43,453 nt of DNA from an uncultured Fidelibacterota bacterium (GCA_913054425.1 CAJXJG010000002.1:1-43453); one strand, 5' to 3'; counted from the stretch's first letter, positions 34,575 to 43,453 are shown. Made by a program: numbers and translations. The notes: generated from the letters alone by a model not told the origin.

Positions 34575-34708
34575 AAATGAAATCTACAACGACGGATTAA
34601 ATCAGGGTAACTTGAAACTTGAATAAAAATGCAATTTTCCCCCGAATTGCGTGGATAAAAATATTTTTCTCTGTGTCTCCTGTGGAAATATGGCGGTAAA
34701 TTATTTTT

Positions 34709-35512
34709 ATGAAATCTTTCAATTCACATTTGGAAGAATGGATTCTTGAAAAGAATTCACACTTGTGTGTGGGGCTGGATATTTCTGCTGAAGCATTCCC
34801 GGATGCCGATCTAGGTCTTGATTTTTTGAAGGCTCACACTAAAAAGGTTATTGACGCTACCAGGAATTTGGCTGTTGCGTATAAGCCAAATCTTGGTTTT
34901 TTTGAACGCTGGGGAAGCAAAGGGTTTGAATGGCTTGAAGAAACCTTGGATTACATTGGAAATAAACACATTTTAATTGCTGATGCGAAAAGAGGAGACA
35001 TCGGGAATTCTGCAAAGCAATATGCAAAAAGTGTATTCAATCACTTTGGGTTCGATGCGGTTACAGTGAATCCATACATGGGTTCCGATGCAATTCGTCC
35101 CTTCATCTCTCAACCGGAAAAGGGTGCATTTATCCTGTGTAGAACCTCTAATCCTACCGCAGGTGAACTGCAGAACCAAAAAACAACCACTGGTATTTTG
35201 TACGAAATCGTTGCACAGTTGGCTGTTGAGTTGAACGAAAATGATAATGTCGGTCTGGTTGTCGGTGCAACGGTTCCCAAGGAAATTCAGCATGTCCGGG
35301 ATCTTGCTCCGGACTTACCATTGCTGCTGCCAGGAATCGGTGCTCAGGGAGGGGATCTGGCAAAAAGTATCAGTTATGGGAATACGAACGGAGTGGCTTT
35401 GATTAATATTTCCCGTGGTATTTGCTTTGCAGGTGATATGAGTGAAAATGCAATCAGAAACGTTTCAGAAAGCTACGTAACGAAAATGAGGGCAATTCTT
35501 AATGACAGGTGA
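34709..35512 (+). CDS. pyrF: Orotidine 5'-phosphate decarboxylase (type 2)
   Basis: The 267 residues carry LCVGLDIS near the N terminus and the catalytic array IADAKRGDIGN (90-100), with Asp92, Lys94 and Asp97 as the conserved residues. LPGIGAQGGD is the phosphate-binding region. Length and the DAKRGDIGN variant point to the type 2 subfamily. It converts OMP to UMP, the last step of de novo pyrimidine synthesis. It overlaps pyrE by 11 bases, giving the last two steps in one unit. Confidence 0.96.
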   Translation: MKSFNSHLEEWILEKNSHLCVGLDISAEAFPDADLGLDFLKAHTKKVIDATRNLAVAYKPNLGFFERWGSKGFEWLEETLDYIGNKHILIADAKRGDIGNSAKQYAKSVFNHFGFDAVTVNPYMGSDAIRPFISQPEKGAFILCRTSNPTAGELQNQKTTTGILYEIVAQLAVELNENDNVGLVVGATVPKEIQHVRDLAPDLPLLLPGIGAQGGDLAKSISYGNTNGVALINISRGICFAGDMSENAIRNVSESYVTKMRAILNDR

Positions 35513-36074
35513 AGAGTTAATAAAAAGTTTCCGTACTACCGGCGCATTGCTGGATGGTCATTTTTTGCTGACAAGCGGCCGTCACAGTGATAAATATTTC
35601 GAAAAGTTTGCACTACTTTGCCAGCCGGATGTTGTGGAAGCAGTGTGTGCATCAATGGCGGATCATTTCAAGAATGAAAATGTGGATATCGTTGTAGGCG
35701 CAGCGACGGGTGGAATCATCCTGGCTTATGAAGTTGGAAAAAATTTGAATACCAGAGGTATTTTTTCAGAGCGAGTTGAGGAGCAGATTACTTTTCGCCG
35801 CGGGTTTTACCTGGAAAAGGGTCAGCGTGTTCTCTTGGTTGATGATGTGGTGACAACCGGAGGTTCTTTATTCGAACTTATTGAATTAGTAAAATCTATG
35901 GGAGCGGTAATTGTGGGTATTGCAGTCATGTATGATCGTACCGGCGGAGATGTGAATTTTGGAATTACTACCTATGCGATTTATTCAGAAATCATTGAAT
36001 CATGGGAACAAGAAGATTGTCCTCAATGTAAACAGGGTATTCCTCTGACTCAAAGGGGTCGCACGGGAAAATAG
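35502..36074 (+). CDS. pyrE: Orotate phosphoribosyltransferase
   Basis: The 190-residue enzyme joins orotate with PRPP. The PRPP-binding motif VLLVDDVVTTGGS is at 110-122, the flexible catalytic loop lies before it, and VGAATGGIILA forms part of the base pocket. The C-terminal end has a CPQC pair in a CPQCKQGIPL context, found in a subgroup of PyrE proteins. It starts 11 bases before the pyrF stop, so translation is coupled. Confidence 0.95.
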   Translation: MTGEELIKSFRTTGALLDGHFLLTSGRHSDKYFEKFALLCQPDVVEAVCASMADHFKNENVDIVVGAATGGIILAYEVGKNLNTRGIFSERVEEQITFRRGFYLEKGQRVLLVDDVVTTGGSLFELIELVKSMGAVIVGIAVMYDRTGGDVNFGITTYAIYSEIIESWEQEDCPQCKQGIPLTQRGRTGK

Positions 36075-36103
36075 ATTTAATCAACGAAAATGGAGATTCT
36101 ATA

Positions 36104-36772
36104 ATGAGAAAAGTAATAGGACTTGTGTTTATCATTTTGTTTATGAATAATGGATATTCACAGCAAAAGGATGGAGAGAAGGATGCAACCAAAACAGGGC
36201 ATGATTCAGAAGAAGGAGAAATGGTGCAAAAAATAAAGAATAAAGCAAATGGTATTGTAGTGATCATGGAAACCTCCATGGGATCTATCGAGATTGAACT
36301 GGATGAAGATAAAGCACCCGTTACGGTAGAGAATTTTTTAAGTTATGTAGCATCAGGAGCTTATGATAGTACAATATTTCATCGTGTAATCGATGGGTTC
36401 ATGGTTCAAGGTGGTGGTTTTACACCGGATGGAAATAAGAAACCTACCAACCCACCTATTGTGTTGGAATCAAAAAACGGCTTAACAAACGATTTGGGTA
36501 CTATCGCCATGGCGAGGACAAATATTCCTGACAGCGCCACGAACCAATTTTTTATAAATCTAAAAGATAATAGCTTTTTGAATTATTCTTCTACCAGAAC
36601 AGACTCATTATATCTTTCTTCCTCTTCTCCTGGTTATGCTGTATTTGGAAAGGTTGTTACCGGAATGGATGTCATCAATCAAATCAAGATGGTGAAGACC
36701 GGAACTCGTGCAGGAATGCCAGATTGGCCTGTTCATGATGTATTGATCAAAAAGATATCTCTGAAAAAATAA
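36104..36772 (+). CDS. Secreted cyclophilin-type peptidyl-prolyl isomerase
   Basis: The 222 residues begin with a signal peptide (about 1-19, cleavage near GYSQ). A charged linker leads to the cyclophilin domain (about 45-220). Motifs are FHRVIDGFMVQGGG, NQFFINLKDN and GYAVFGKVVTGMDV. It should speed proline isomerisation in periplasmic proteins. A GGAG lies eight bases before the ATG. A small Ser/Thr-rich insertion precedes GYAVFGKV. It sits 10 bases ahead of a patatin-like gene. Confidence 0.94.
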   Translation: MRKVIGLVFIILFMNNGYSQQKDGEKDATKTGHDSEEGEMVQKIKNKANGIVVIMETSMGSIEIELDEDKAPVTVENFLSYVASGAYDSTIFHRVIDGFMVQGGGFTPDGNKKPTNPPIVLESKNGLTNDLGTIAMARTNIPDSATNQFFINLKDNSFLNYSSTRTDSLYLSSSSPGYAVFGKVVTGMDVINQIKMVKTGTRAGMPDWPVHDVLIKKISLKK

Positions 36773-36782
36773 ACTTTTTCCA

Positions 36783-37706
36783 ATGTTGAAAAAGGGAAAA
36801 CAAACCATCGGCATAGCGCTTGGTGGTGGAGGTGCCCGGGGAGCTGCTCACATTGGTGTACTGCAGGTACTGCACAGTGAGAATATACAGGTTGACCGCA
36901 TTGTAGGGACCAGCGCAGGAGCGGTTATAGGAGCGATGTACGCCGCGAAAGAGGATCCGCAATGGATTGAAAAGCGGTTCAGAGAATTTTTGGAAAGTAA
37001 AATGTTTAAAGGTTTAGGAACTGAACGGATGGTGAAGGGTAGCGATCCCCATTCACCTATTAGTCAGATAGCAAAAAAAGTCCACGATCAATTTGTCTTT
37101 ATCATGTCATTGAATAAAACGTTTATCATCAAAAAAGAGCGTCTAAAAACAGCTTTTAATTTCTTATTGCCAGTGAAGACATTTGAAGAATTGAAAATTC
37201 CTCTTCAGGTCACTGCAACAGATATTCAAACAGGTGAAATTCAAGTGTATTCTTCAGGGGATTTACTCGAGGCAGTTGTTCGAAGCAGTTCAATCCCGGG
37301 CTATGTGGAGCCTACTTTTCAAGATAATAAAATAATTGTCGATGGTGGTGTAGGGCTGCCTAATCCAGTCTCAATTTTAAAACCCCTGGTAGATTTTACA
37401 ATCGCAGTTGACGTCAAAAGGAAAATCGTTCCCGATTTAGCTGATTTAAACATATTTGAGATTCTTCAAAGGTCAGAGCTGGTTGGATATACAAAACTTT
37501 TGGATAATCTATTAAAGGAAGCTGATATTGTAATAAAACCTGATATTATGAACGATCATTGGTCCCATTTTAATTTATTTGATAAATTTTTAACTAATGG
37601 AATTAGTGCCGCAAATGAACAACTTCCAGATATAATTAGTAAGTTCTCAAAATCGAATAGCTGGTCTAACCGTTTTAAACGATGGTTTGATCAGAAGACA
37701 TTATAA
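36783..37706 (+). CDS. Patatin-like phospholipase (RssA type)
   Basis: The 307 residues contain all patatin elements: the oxyanion GGGGARG (14-20), the nucleophile motif GTSAG (Ser44), and the catalytic-dyad DGG (Asp187 in VDGGVGLPNP). There is no signal peptide, so a cytoplasmic or membrane-peripheral lipase or esterase is expected. The early ALGGGGARGAAHIGVL matches RssA-like proteins. The substrate is not defined by sequence. Confidence 0.93.
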   Translation: MLKKGKQTIGIALGGGGARGAAHIGVLQVLHSENIQVDRIVGTSAGAVIGAMYAAKEDPQWIEKRFREFLESKMFKGLGTERMVKGSDPHSPISQIAKKVHDQFVFIMSLNKTFIIKKERLKTAFNFLLPVKTFEELKIPLQVTATDIQTGEIQVYSSGDLLEAVVRSSSIPGYVEPTFQDNKIIVDGGVGLPNPVSILKPLVDFTIAVDVKRKIVPDLADLNIFEILQRSELVGYTKLLDNLLKEADIVIKPDIMNDHWSHFNLFDKFLTNGISAANEQLPDIISKFSKSNSWSNRFKRWFDQKTL

Positions 37707-37754
37707 ATTAACTTTTTAGATGGTTTTTAATAACTTTACGAATTAAACCAAAAA

Positions 37755-39626
37755 ATGAAAAAATATTTATTCAGAGTACTGCTTTGTATTTGGATATTCT
37801 CAGGGATGGGATTAGCCCAATTTCAAAATCCGATATCAATTAAAACAGGGGGAGTTCTTCCTGCCCGTGCAGGAGAAGTCGTCAATATCACATTTGTTGC
37901 TAAGATGGATAGCGGATGGCACATCTATGCTGTTCACGATGTTCCGGATGGTCCCACTGCAACAAATATTTCCATTTCCGGTGAAATAATTGAGAAAATT
38001 GGAAAAATTACTGAACCAGATCCAATCGTTAAGTTTGACGAAGGATTTGGAATGATTACTCCCTACCACGAAAATGAAGTGAATTTTTCCATACCGATTT
38101 TATTACACACAGGTTTACTTCCGGGTGAGCATAGTCTTTCTGCAACGATATTATATCAAGTGTGCAACAGTACCTTGTGCTATCCACCAAAGAAAGAAAC
38201 TTTTTCTATTCAAATTATGGTAGAGGAAGGATCTCCGCGAGGTGGGAAAACAGATTTGATTTTAGCGTCAGTGAGAAATGCTAATGTTAATATTGATTTA
38301 GATGCTGCAATTCAAAAGGGGATATTATCATTTATCTTACTTTCGCTGTCCATGGGGTTTTTAGCCTTGCTCACTCCTTGTGTTTTTCCAATGATCCCAA
38401 TTACAGTTTCTTACTTCATCCATCAAGGAGAATTAGAAGGGCGTAATCCAATAAAACAAGCATCTGTATATGCTATGGGAATTATTGCAACATTCAGCAT
38501 ACTTGGATTTTTACTGGCTGTCTTTTTAGGCGCATCGGGCGCAAACCAGTTAGCGGCAAATCCATGGGTAAACCTGTTTATTGGTTCTTTATTCATTTAT
38601 TTTGCACTGTCTTTATTTGGTATGTATGAAATTCAGCTTCCTGAAAAGCTACGACAAATGACTGTAAAACAGGAGAGTCGGGGAGGATATATTGGAACTT
38701 TATTCATGGCACTCACATTTACTCTTACTTCTTTTACCTGTACAGTACAATTTCTTGGGCTACTACTTGTCGCTGCATCTCAAGGACAATGGTTCTGGCC
38801 TGTTTTGGGAATGGTTGTGTTCAGTACAGCTTTTGCAACCCCATTCTTTTTCCTCGCTCTGTTTCCCCAGTATCTTGCTAAAATGCCTCAATCTGGCGGA
38901 TGGTTGAATTCAGTAAAGGTAGTCATGGGGTTTATGGAAATTGCGGCAGCTCTTAAATTCCTGAGTAATACTGATCTCGTGTGGAATTGGGGATTTTTTA
39001 CCCATACCGTTGTTCTTGCTACGTGGACTGTGATTGCACTAATTACCGGGATTTATCTTTTGGGTAAAATACAATTACCTCATGATTCGAAAGTAGAGTC
39101 AATCGGTGTCGGCAGGTTGCTCATGAGTCTATTTTTTCTTACTATTGGTTTATATTTGAGTACAGGGCTTGTAGGTCGGTCAATTCATGGGTTGATTTAT
39201 TCGTATCTGCCACCAAAAATGGAGAAAGATTCTGGTGTGATTATTGGTGATAAATTTGAAGAGGAAAATTTTTATTGGTATTCTAATCTTGATGAAGGAT
39301 TAAAGGAAGCAGTAGGAACTGAGAAATCCGTTTTTATTGATTTTACTGGATATACGTGCACGAACTGTCGTTGGATGGAAGCGAATATTTTTACCGAAAA
39401 AGAAGTTATCCTCCGATTTAATAAGATGGTTTTGGTTCACCTGTTTACTGATGGAGGTGAAAATTACAGGGAAAAACAGCAGTATGAGATTGATCGTTTC
39501 GGAACGGCTGCCTTACCTTTTTATGTACTTTTAAATCCCCAAAATGAAGTAATTGCAACGTTCCCTGGCTTAACCAGAGATTTAGAAGAATTCCTGAACT
39601 TTCTTGATAAAGGTATTGTCGGATGA
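37755..39626 (+). CDS. dsbD: Thiol:disulfide interchange protein DsbD
   Basis: The 623 residues show the full DsbD layout: signal peptide (about 1-21), periplasmic alpha domain with Cys137 and Cys142 (VCNSTLCYPP), eight or so membrane helices with the redox pair Cys209 (LLTPCVFPMIP) and Cys329 (SFTCTVQFLG), and a C-terminal thioredoxin-like gamma domain with CTNC (535-538). It passes electrons from cytoplasmic thioredoxin to periplasmic proteins. All six expected cysteines are present. The stop overlaps the tlpA-like start by four bases (ATGA), so that protein is the likely electron acceptor. Confidence 0.95.
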   Translation: MKKYLFRVLLCIWIFSGMGLAQFQNPISIKTGGVLPARAGEVVNITFVAKMDSGWHIYAVHDVPDGPTATNISISGEIIEKIGKITEPDPIVKFDEGFGMITPYHENEVNFSIPILLHTGLLPGEHSLSATILYQVCNSTLCYPPKKETFSIQIMVEEGSPRGGKTDLILASVRNANVNIDLDAAIQKGILSFILLSLSMGFLALLTPCVFPMIPITVSYFIHQGELEGRNPIKQASVYAMGIIATFSILGFLLAVFLGASGANQLAANPWVNLFIGSLFIYFALSLFGMYEIQLPEKLRQMTVKQESRGGYIGTLFMALTFTLTSFTCTVQFLGLLLVAASQGQWFWPVLGMVVFSTAFATPFFFLALFPQYLAKMPQSGGWLNSVKVVMGFMEIAAALKFLSNTDLVWNWGFFTHTVVLATWTVIALITGIYLLGKIQLPHDSKVESIGVGRLLMSLFFLTIGLYLSTGLVGRSIHGLIYSYLPPKMEKDSGVIIGDKFEEENFYWYSNLDEGLKEAVGTEKSVFIDFTGYTCTNCRWMEANIFTEKEVILRFNKMVLVHLFTDGGENYREKQQYEIDRFGTAALPFYVLLNPQNEVIATFPGLTRDLEEFLNFLDKGIVG

Positions 39627-40255
39627 AAACGAAAAGTAAATCTGCAGCATCTAAAATGATTAATATTATTATGTATCGCTTTCAGCATCTCATTTTAATA
39701 ATTATTACAGTTATGTCCTTTGGCTGTAGTCAAGGGGAAAAAATGACAGACGGAAAAAGAAAAAATGAAACAATAATGATATCTAGAAAACAGCAGCCTC
39801 CTCGACCGCCAGATGCTGTAAAAGCGCCAGACTTTTTATTATCTACTACTGACGGAATTTCCATTACCATGAATAATTTACTTGGAAAAGTTATTCTGCT
39901 CACATTTTGGGGAACCTGGTGTGCTCCTTGTAGAATGGAAATCCCTGATTTGATTAATTTACATGAAAAGTATAATGGCGATGGACTTGAGGTCGTGGGA
40001 GTGACTATAAGTTCAGGATCGATGGAAAATATTTCAGATTTTGTTGAAAGATGGAAAATTAATTATTTGGTCTTAACTGATATTGGTAATGATGAAACAT
40101 TAATGTTAACTGATGAATATAGCCGGGTTACCGGCAGACCAATTACCGGTGTTCCTTCAACATTTATAATAGACCGTGATGGCTATATTGTCAAATCCTA
40201 TATTGGTCCCCGTTCTGAAAGAGTGTTTTATAATGATTTAAAACCCTATCTCTGA
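39623..40255 (+). CDS. TlpA-like thioredoxin-fold lipoprotein
   Basis: The 210 residues have an extended N terminus, a hydrophobic signal (about 20-33) and a lipobox MSFGC (Cys35). The TlpA/ResA-type domain starts near residue 65; the redox motif is WCAPC (Cys100, Cys103) in LLTFWGTWCAPCRMEIP, followed by a cis-Pro region GVPSTFIID. It would reduce cysteines in exported proteins or cytochromes, recharged by DsbD. A later ATG at 39656 would shorten the charged N terminus. Confidence 0.92.
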   Translation: MKTKSKSAASKMINIIMYRFQHLILIIITVMSFGCSQGEKMTDGKRKNETIMISRKQQPPRPPDAVKAPDFLLSTTDGISITMNNLLGKVILLTFWGTWCAPCRMEIPDLINLHEKYNGDGLEVVGVTISSGSMENISDFVERWKINYLVLTDIGNDETLMLTDEYSRVTGRPITGVPSTFIIDRDGYIVKSYIGPRSERVFYNDLKPYL

Positions 40256-40268
40256 CAATGTTGGAATT

Positions 40269-43244
40269 ATGAAAACAGGAGATTGCTTTCATTGTTTGAT
40301 GTCTCTATTTAAGACGTCATTTTTTTTTATAATTTGTATTTATTTCCTATATGGTTCTTCAAACGATAGTTGGCAGCAATTTGTTCACTACACAATGAAT
40401 GTAAAACTGGTTCCTGAATCTCATGAAATGAGAGGTACTTCGCACATTATTTATGTCAATAATTCTCCAGATGATCTCGATCGAATATACCTGCATCTTT
40501 ATCCCAATGCTTTCCAGGAAGGATCCGTAAAATACCGTGAGTTTCAACAGAAATATGGCAGATTAGGTCGAATTGGACCAATGTTGAAAGATATTACGCC
40601 GTATAAAGCTGAGATATCAATTCATTCATTCACAGTCACTATGGGAAATAATCAAATTTCTGAATTATTTGAAATTGATGATACAATTTTGACGGCATCA
40701 CTCCCTGAGCCTTTGGTAACCGGTGATTCCTTGATAATTAACATTGATTGGACTCATCATGTTGGAGAGCAGATTGAGCGTGCAGGGTATGTTGATGATC
40801 AGTATAATGCCGCTCAATGGTATCCTAAAATGGTTGTGTTCGATGAAAAAGGATGGCATAACGATCCTTTCCATGCTGAAGGAGAATTTTATGGCGAATT
40901 TGGAACTTTTGATGTAACTATTGATCTTCCGAAAAATTATATTATTGGAGCTACCGGTGTGGTTATTTCTGGTGACCCCGGATGGAAAAAGGTAGAAGTG
41001 GATACATCTCAGAAATTCGATGAGTGGCTAAAGAAATATCAGAAAAACAAAACTGATGCAGATTCTTCTGCAAGAAGAATTATCACCTTTCATGCTGAAA
41101 AGGTTCATGATTTTGCCTGGATTGCCTCTCCTACTTTTCTTTATGAGTACGGTTCCTGGAATGGAATTGATGTGCATGTATTGTACAATGAGAGCAACGG
41201 GGAGAAATGGACGAAAGTTGTTCGTGAACGATCCGAACGCGCATTGGAATGGTTATCAACTAAATTCGGAATGTATCCCTATCCGCAGGTGACAACTACT
41301 GACAGAATTAAAGGCGGTGGAATGGAATATCCCATGCTGATCATGAACGGTAGTGATTCAGAAGGGCTTGTCGTGCATGAAATCGGGCACATCTGGTTTT
41401 ATGGGATTCTGGCAAATAATGAGTTAGACGATGCCTGGCTGGACGAAGGATTTACCACATTCCAGACACGCTGGTATTTGGAAAACAGGTATCCTCCGAC
41501 TGGTCATGATTTTAGTTTGTCTCACTATAAAAACTATCAAAAAAAATGGTGGCGATATGCCAGAAGATTAGACGGAGCACAATGGAGTGCCATACGTTTT
41601 GCAACAAGTGGATTTGATGAACCAATTTCACGTTCATCCTATCTTTTTGGCAGTGGTTCTTCCTATCGGCAAAATGCGTATACAAAACCATCCCTGATGT
41701 TGGTTGAATTAAAATATATCCTCGGTGATTCAGTATTCCACAAAGCATTGCAGGCATACTTTTCCCGGTGGAATTTACAACACGTCAACGAGGAAAAATT
41801 TATTACAACAGTCGAAGAGGTATCAGGTCAGGACTTAGGTTGGTTTTTTAACCCATGGCTCCACGATACTGCTTTTTTAGATTATGCCGTTACCGGGTGG
41901 AAGAAAAAACAATTGGAAAACGGAAATTGGGAAGTGTCGTTGGATATCCGCCAGAAAGGAGACAGATTTCTTCCGGTGAAAATCCATTCGATTTTAAAAA
42001 ATGGAAAAGTCTATGAAACGTGGTATAAAAATCATCTCTGGAGATTTAAGGATACATTTGTCTTTACAGTGCCTTACAATCCTGAAAAAATAGTTTTGGA
42101 TCCGGATGGGCAGACAGTTGACCTGGACCGTAGAAATAATCAAACTGGCGGGTTGAAACATGAATGGCTGTTTAGTTGGCCGGGAATGTTCTACAAACCG
42201 CGGGATGCCTATGTGGTGCGCTGGTTTCCGCTTTTGTATTACCACGAATTAGATGGGTATATGCCCGGATTACACCTATCCCGTGATTACGGCCACTGGG
42301 AAGGAACTGATCTGAAACTGAACTATGGTCTTGAATCACAGAAACTATCATGGTCCGTTTTTTTATGGCGAAAACCGGTTCATTCCACTTCGGGAGTGTG
42401 GTGGGATTTATATGGATATAATCAAATTGCGATAGACCAGTTCACCGTTCGCATTCATGGTCAATGGAATAAAAAATATTCCGTTCCGCCATTCCATAGT
42501 TGGACATTTGGATTTTTCCATTCAAATGCAAAGGATACTTCCCGAACGGATTTATTTGATCCGGGTGTGATACGGACGGTGTTTGGAAGATACAAAATCC
42601 AAGTTGGATCAAAATCAGCCGGACTGGATATGACTATAGCACCTGATGATGTATCTGATTGGTCCTTTAGCCGGATCACAGTGACAATGAATGCCGAATT
42701 TTCTGCGAAGAAATTCGGAATGCTTGACCGGATGACGATCGGAAAAATTTGGTCTGGGGATGAGGGTGTGCCAAACCAGGAAAGATATACAATCGAACGT
42801 GCCGGATCTGGTGATATTTTTTCTAAGCCATATTTGCGGGATGAGTCCAGTTTTTACGGGATTCCCGAATTACGGTCACATTATCATCTTGCAGGAGACG
42901 CAAACTTGCGCGGATTTTTCGGAAAAGGATATGCAGGGACGGAAGCAATAATCACAAATACGGCGGAAGTGTATTATTCTCAATCGCTGTTTGGAATTAA
43001 TGTTAAGTTCGCCGGTTTTGTTGATGCGGGATTTCTCTGGGGAAGTCAATTCATACAAGGGGATAACGGATTTGATGGGGATTTTCTGGCAAATGCCGGT
43101 TTGGGGATTCGGTTGAAAAAAAATTGGTTTGGTAAATCCTTCTATCTTCGGGTCGATTCACCGTTCTGGTTGAACATTACTAATGAAGATGAAGATTCTA
43201 TTGATTTCTCCAGGTGGGTATTTAGTTTTTCTAAAGGAATTTAA
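40269..43244 (+). CDS. M1-family metallopeptidase with apparent C-terminal Omp85-like beta-barrel
   Basis: The 991-residue protein has a signal segment (about 12-30) and an M1 peptidase region (about 40-560). The zinc motif is HEIGH (370-374) with the third ligand Glu393 exactly 18 residues later. GGMEY (350-354) replaces the usual GxMEN, and YTKPSLML (Tyr471) supplies the candidate catalytic Tyr. The last about 420 residues are beta-rich with alternating aromatic strands. They hold an NLRGFF (879-884) like the Omp85 L6 motif, then AEVYYSQ, GFVDAGFLW, GLGIRL and RVDSPFW, in the order found at the end of BamA-type barrels. The last 60 residues end in a strand finishing in Ile. The peptidase would therefore be tethered in the outer membrane; that is inference. 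Confidence 0.87.
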   Translation: MKTGDCFHCLMSLFKTSFFFIICIYFLYGSSNDSWQQFVHYTMNVKLVPESHEMRGTSHIIYVNNSPDDLDRIYLHLYPNAFQEGSVKYREFQQKYGRLGRIGPMLKDITPYKAEISIHSFTVTMGNNQISELFEIDDTILTASLPEPLVTGDSLIINIDWTHHVGEQIERAGYVDDQYNAAQWYPKMVVFDEKGWHNDPFHAEGEFYGEFGTFDVTIDLPKNYIIGATGVVISGDPGWKKVEVDTSQKFDEWLKKYQKNKTDADSSARRIITFHAEKVHDFAWIASPTFLYEYGSWNGIDVHVLYNESNGEKWTKVVRERSERALEWLSTKFGMYPYPQVTTTDRIKGGGMEYPMLIMNGSDSEGLVVHEIGHIWFYGILANNELDDAWLDEGFTTFQTRWYLENRYPPTGHDFSLSHYKNYQKKWWRYARRLDGAQWSAIRFATSGFDEPISRSSYLFGSGSSYRQNAYTKPSLMLVELKYILGDSVFHKALQAYFSRWNLQHVNEEKFITTVEEVSGQDLGWFFNPWLHDTAFLDYAVTGWKKKQLENGNWEVSLDIRQKGDRFLPVKIHSILKNGKVYETWYKNHLWRFKDTFVFTVPYNPEKIVLDPDGQTVDLDRRNNQTGGLKHEWLFSWPGMFYKPRDAYVVRWFPLLYYHELDGYMPGLHLSRDYGHWEGTDLKLNYGLESQKLSWSVFLWRKPVHSTSGVWWDLYGYNQIAIDQFTVRIHGQWNKKYSVPPFHSWTFGFFHSNAKDTSRTDLFDPGVIRTVFGRYKIQVGSKSAGLDMTIAPDDVSDWSFSRITVTMNAEFSAKKFGMLDRMTIGKIWSGDEGVPNQERYTIERAGSGDIFSKPYLRDESSFYGIPELRSHYHLAGDANLRGFFGKGYAGTEAIITNTAEVYYSQSLFGINVKFAGFVDAGFLWGSQFIQGDNGFDGDFLANAGLGIRLKKNWFGKSFYLRVDSPFWLNITNEDEDSIDFSRWVFSFSKGI

Positions 43245-43325
43245 TTATCCGGATAGTGCTTTTTAGGTGCTTTGAAACTTTTTTCTTTTTTATTCATACA
43301 ATCAACAAAAAATCAGGAGAATAAC

Positions 43326-43453
43326 ATGCGAAAAATTGTTTTTGGGATTATATTTATTATAACAGCCCTGACTTTTGCTCAAAATTCTATTTTAAAACAG
43401 TTTAGTCAAGCTTTTGCGGATGTGGCCGAAAAAGCAAATCCAGCTGTGGTAAC
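43326..43453 (+). CDS. HtrA/DegP-type serine protease, 3'-truncated
   Basis: Only 42 codons are visible before the right edge. A signal peptide (about 1-18, ending TFAQ) is followed by QAFADVAEKANPAVV, the characteristic N-terminal segment of HtrA/Deg proteases. The catalytic triad lies beyond the window. AGGAGA is five bases before the ATG. It follows the M1 peptidase by 81 bases that include a perfect TATCCGGATA palindrome (43246-43255). Confidence 0.78.
   Translation, partial: MRKIVFGIIFIITALTFAQNSILKQFSQAFADVAEKANPAVV

Noticed and set aside
1..43453. CRISPR arrays, tRNA/rRNA genes, insertion sequences, phage genes or known defence systems
   Set aside because: I looked in the intergenic gaps and on both strands; there are no regularly spaced repeats, no cloverleaf-like sequence with a CCA end, no transposase or integrase, and no recognisable defence gene.

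Overview
The window is about 43 kb of gene-dense, AT-rich bacterial DNA with 39 protein-coding genes, two of them cut by the window edges. I see no rRNA, tRNA, CRISPR array or insertion sequence. The cell is Gram-negative: it has an outer-membrane lipoprotein of LolB type, an extracytoplasmic DsbD/TlpA pair, HtrA, and an apparent outer-membrane beta-barrel. Placement in the Fibrobacterota-Chlorobiota-Bacteroidota (FCB) superphylum is an inference. It rests on weak Shine-Dalgarno usage, a Bacteroidota-style Fmt signature (VAYRILP), BatA-type and kinase-less PASTA proteins, and type-2 PyrF. Marinimicrobia (SAR406), Ignavibacteriota or Calditrichota are my best guesses; three Na+/cation symporter-type carriers fit a saline habitat. 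Species cannot be named from sequence alone.

Layout. (1) 1-7556: truncated PutP-type symporter, DNA polymerase III delta (holA), an ECF sigma factor with a membrane anti-sigma factor, a membrane GAF-GGDEF diguanylate cyclase, a TPR lipoprotein and a LolB-like lipoprotein. (2) 7569-19374: a surface-glycan cluster of a polyprenyl-phosphate GT2, three GT4-type transferases, a YfhO-family GT-C-like membrane protein, a Wzx-like flippase, a methyltransferase, a sulfotransferase, a FemAB/GNAT-like protein and a polysaccharide deacetylase. A sensor histidine kinase (19376-20548) follows one base later. (3) 20631-21727, minus strand: an alkyladenine DNA glycosylase and the ribosome-rescue factor ArfB. 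(4) 21839-28473, plus strand: yajC, def, fmt, a kinase-less PASTA protein, a CTP-dependent lipid-kinase-like protein, a BatA-domain protein and hflX, followed by a strong hairpin terminator. (5) 28515-28927: a gene-poor stretch with RNA-structure potential. (6) 28928-32374, minus strand: a dicarboxylate/amino-acid cation symporter and a YyaL-type thioredoxin-domain lipoprotein. (7) 32527-34574: a second sodium:solute symporter and a convergent GNAT. (8) 34709-43453: pyrF-pyrE, a secreted cyclophilin, a patatin phospholipase, DsbD, TlpA, an M1 metallopeptidase with an apparent Omp85-like barrel at its C terminus, and the start of an HtrA protease.

How the genes work together. The glycan cluster can be read as synthesis, flipping and decoration (methyl, sulfo, possible acyl or aminoacyl, deacetylation) of a cell-surface polymer. 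A GtrB/CsbB-like GT2 plus YfhO resembles a lipid-carrier envelope-glycosylation module. The yajC-def-fmt-arfB neighbourhood concerns nascent-chain synthesis, maturation and rescue. The right end is an envelope protein-folding and proteolysis block. The most unusual objects are the M1-peptidase/barrel fusion, the sulfotransferase-containing decoration cassette with its terminal histidine kinase, and the structured intergenic region near 28.75-28.89 kb.
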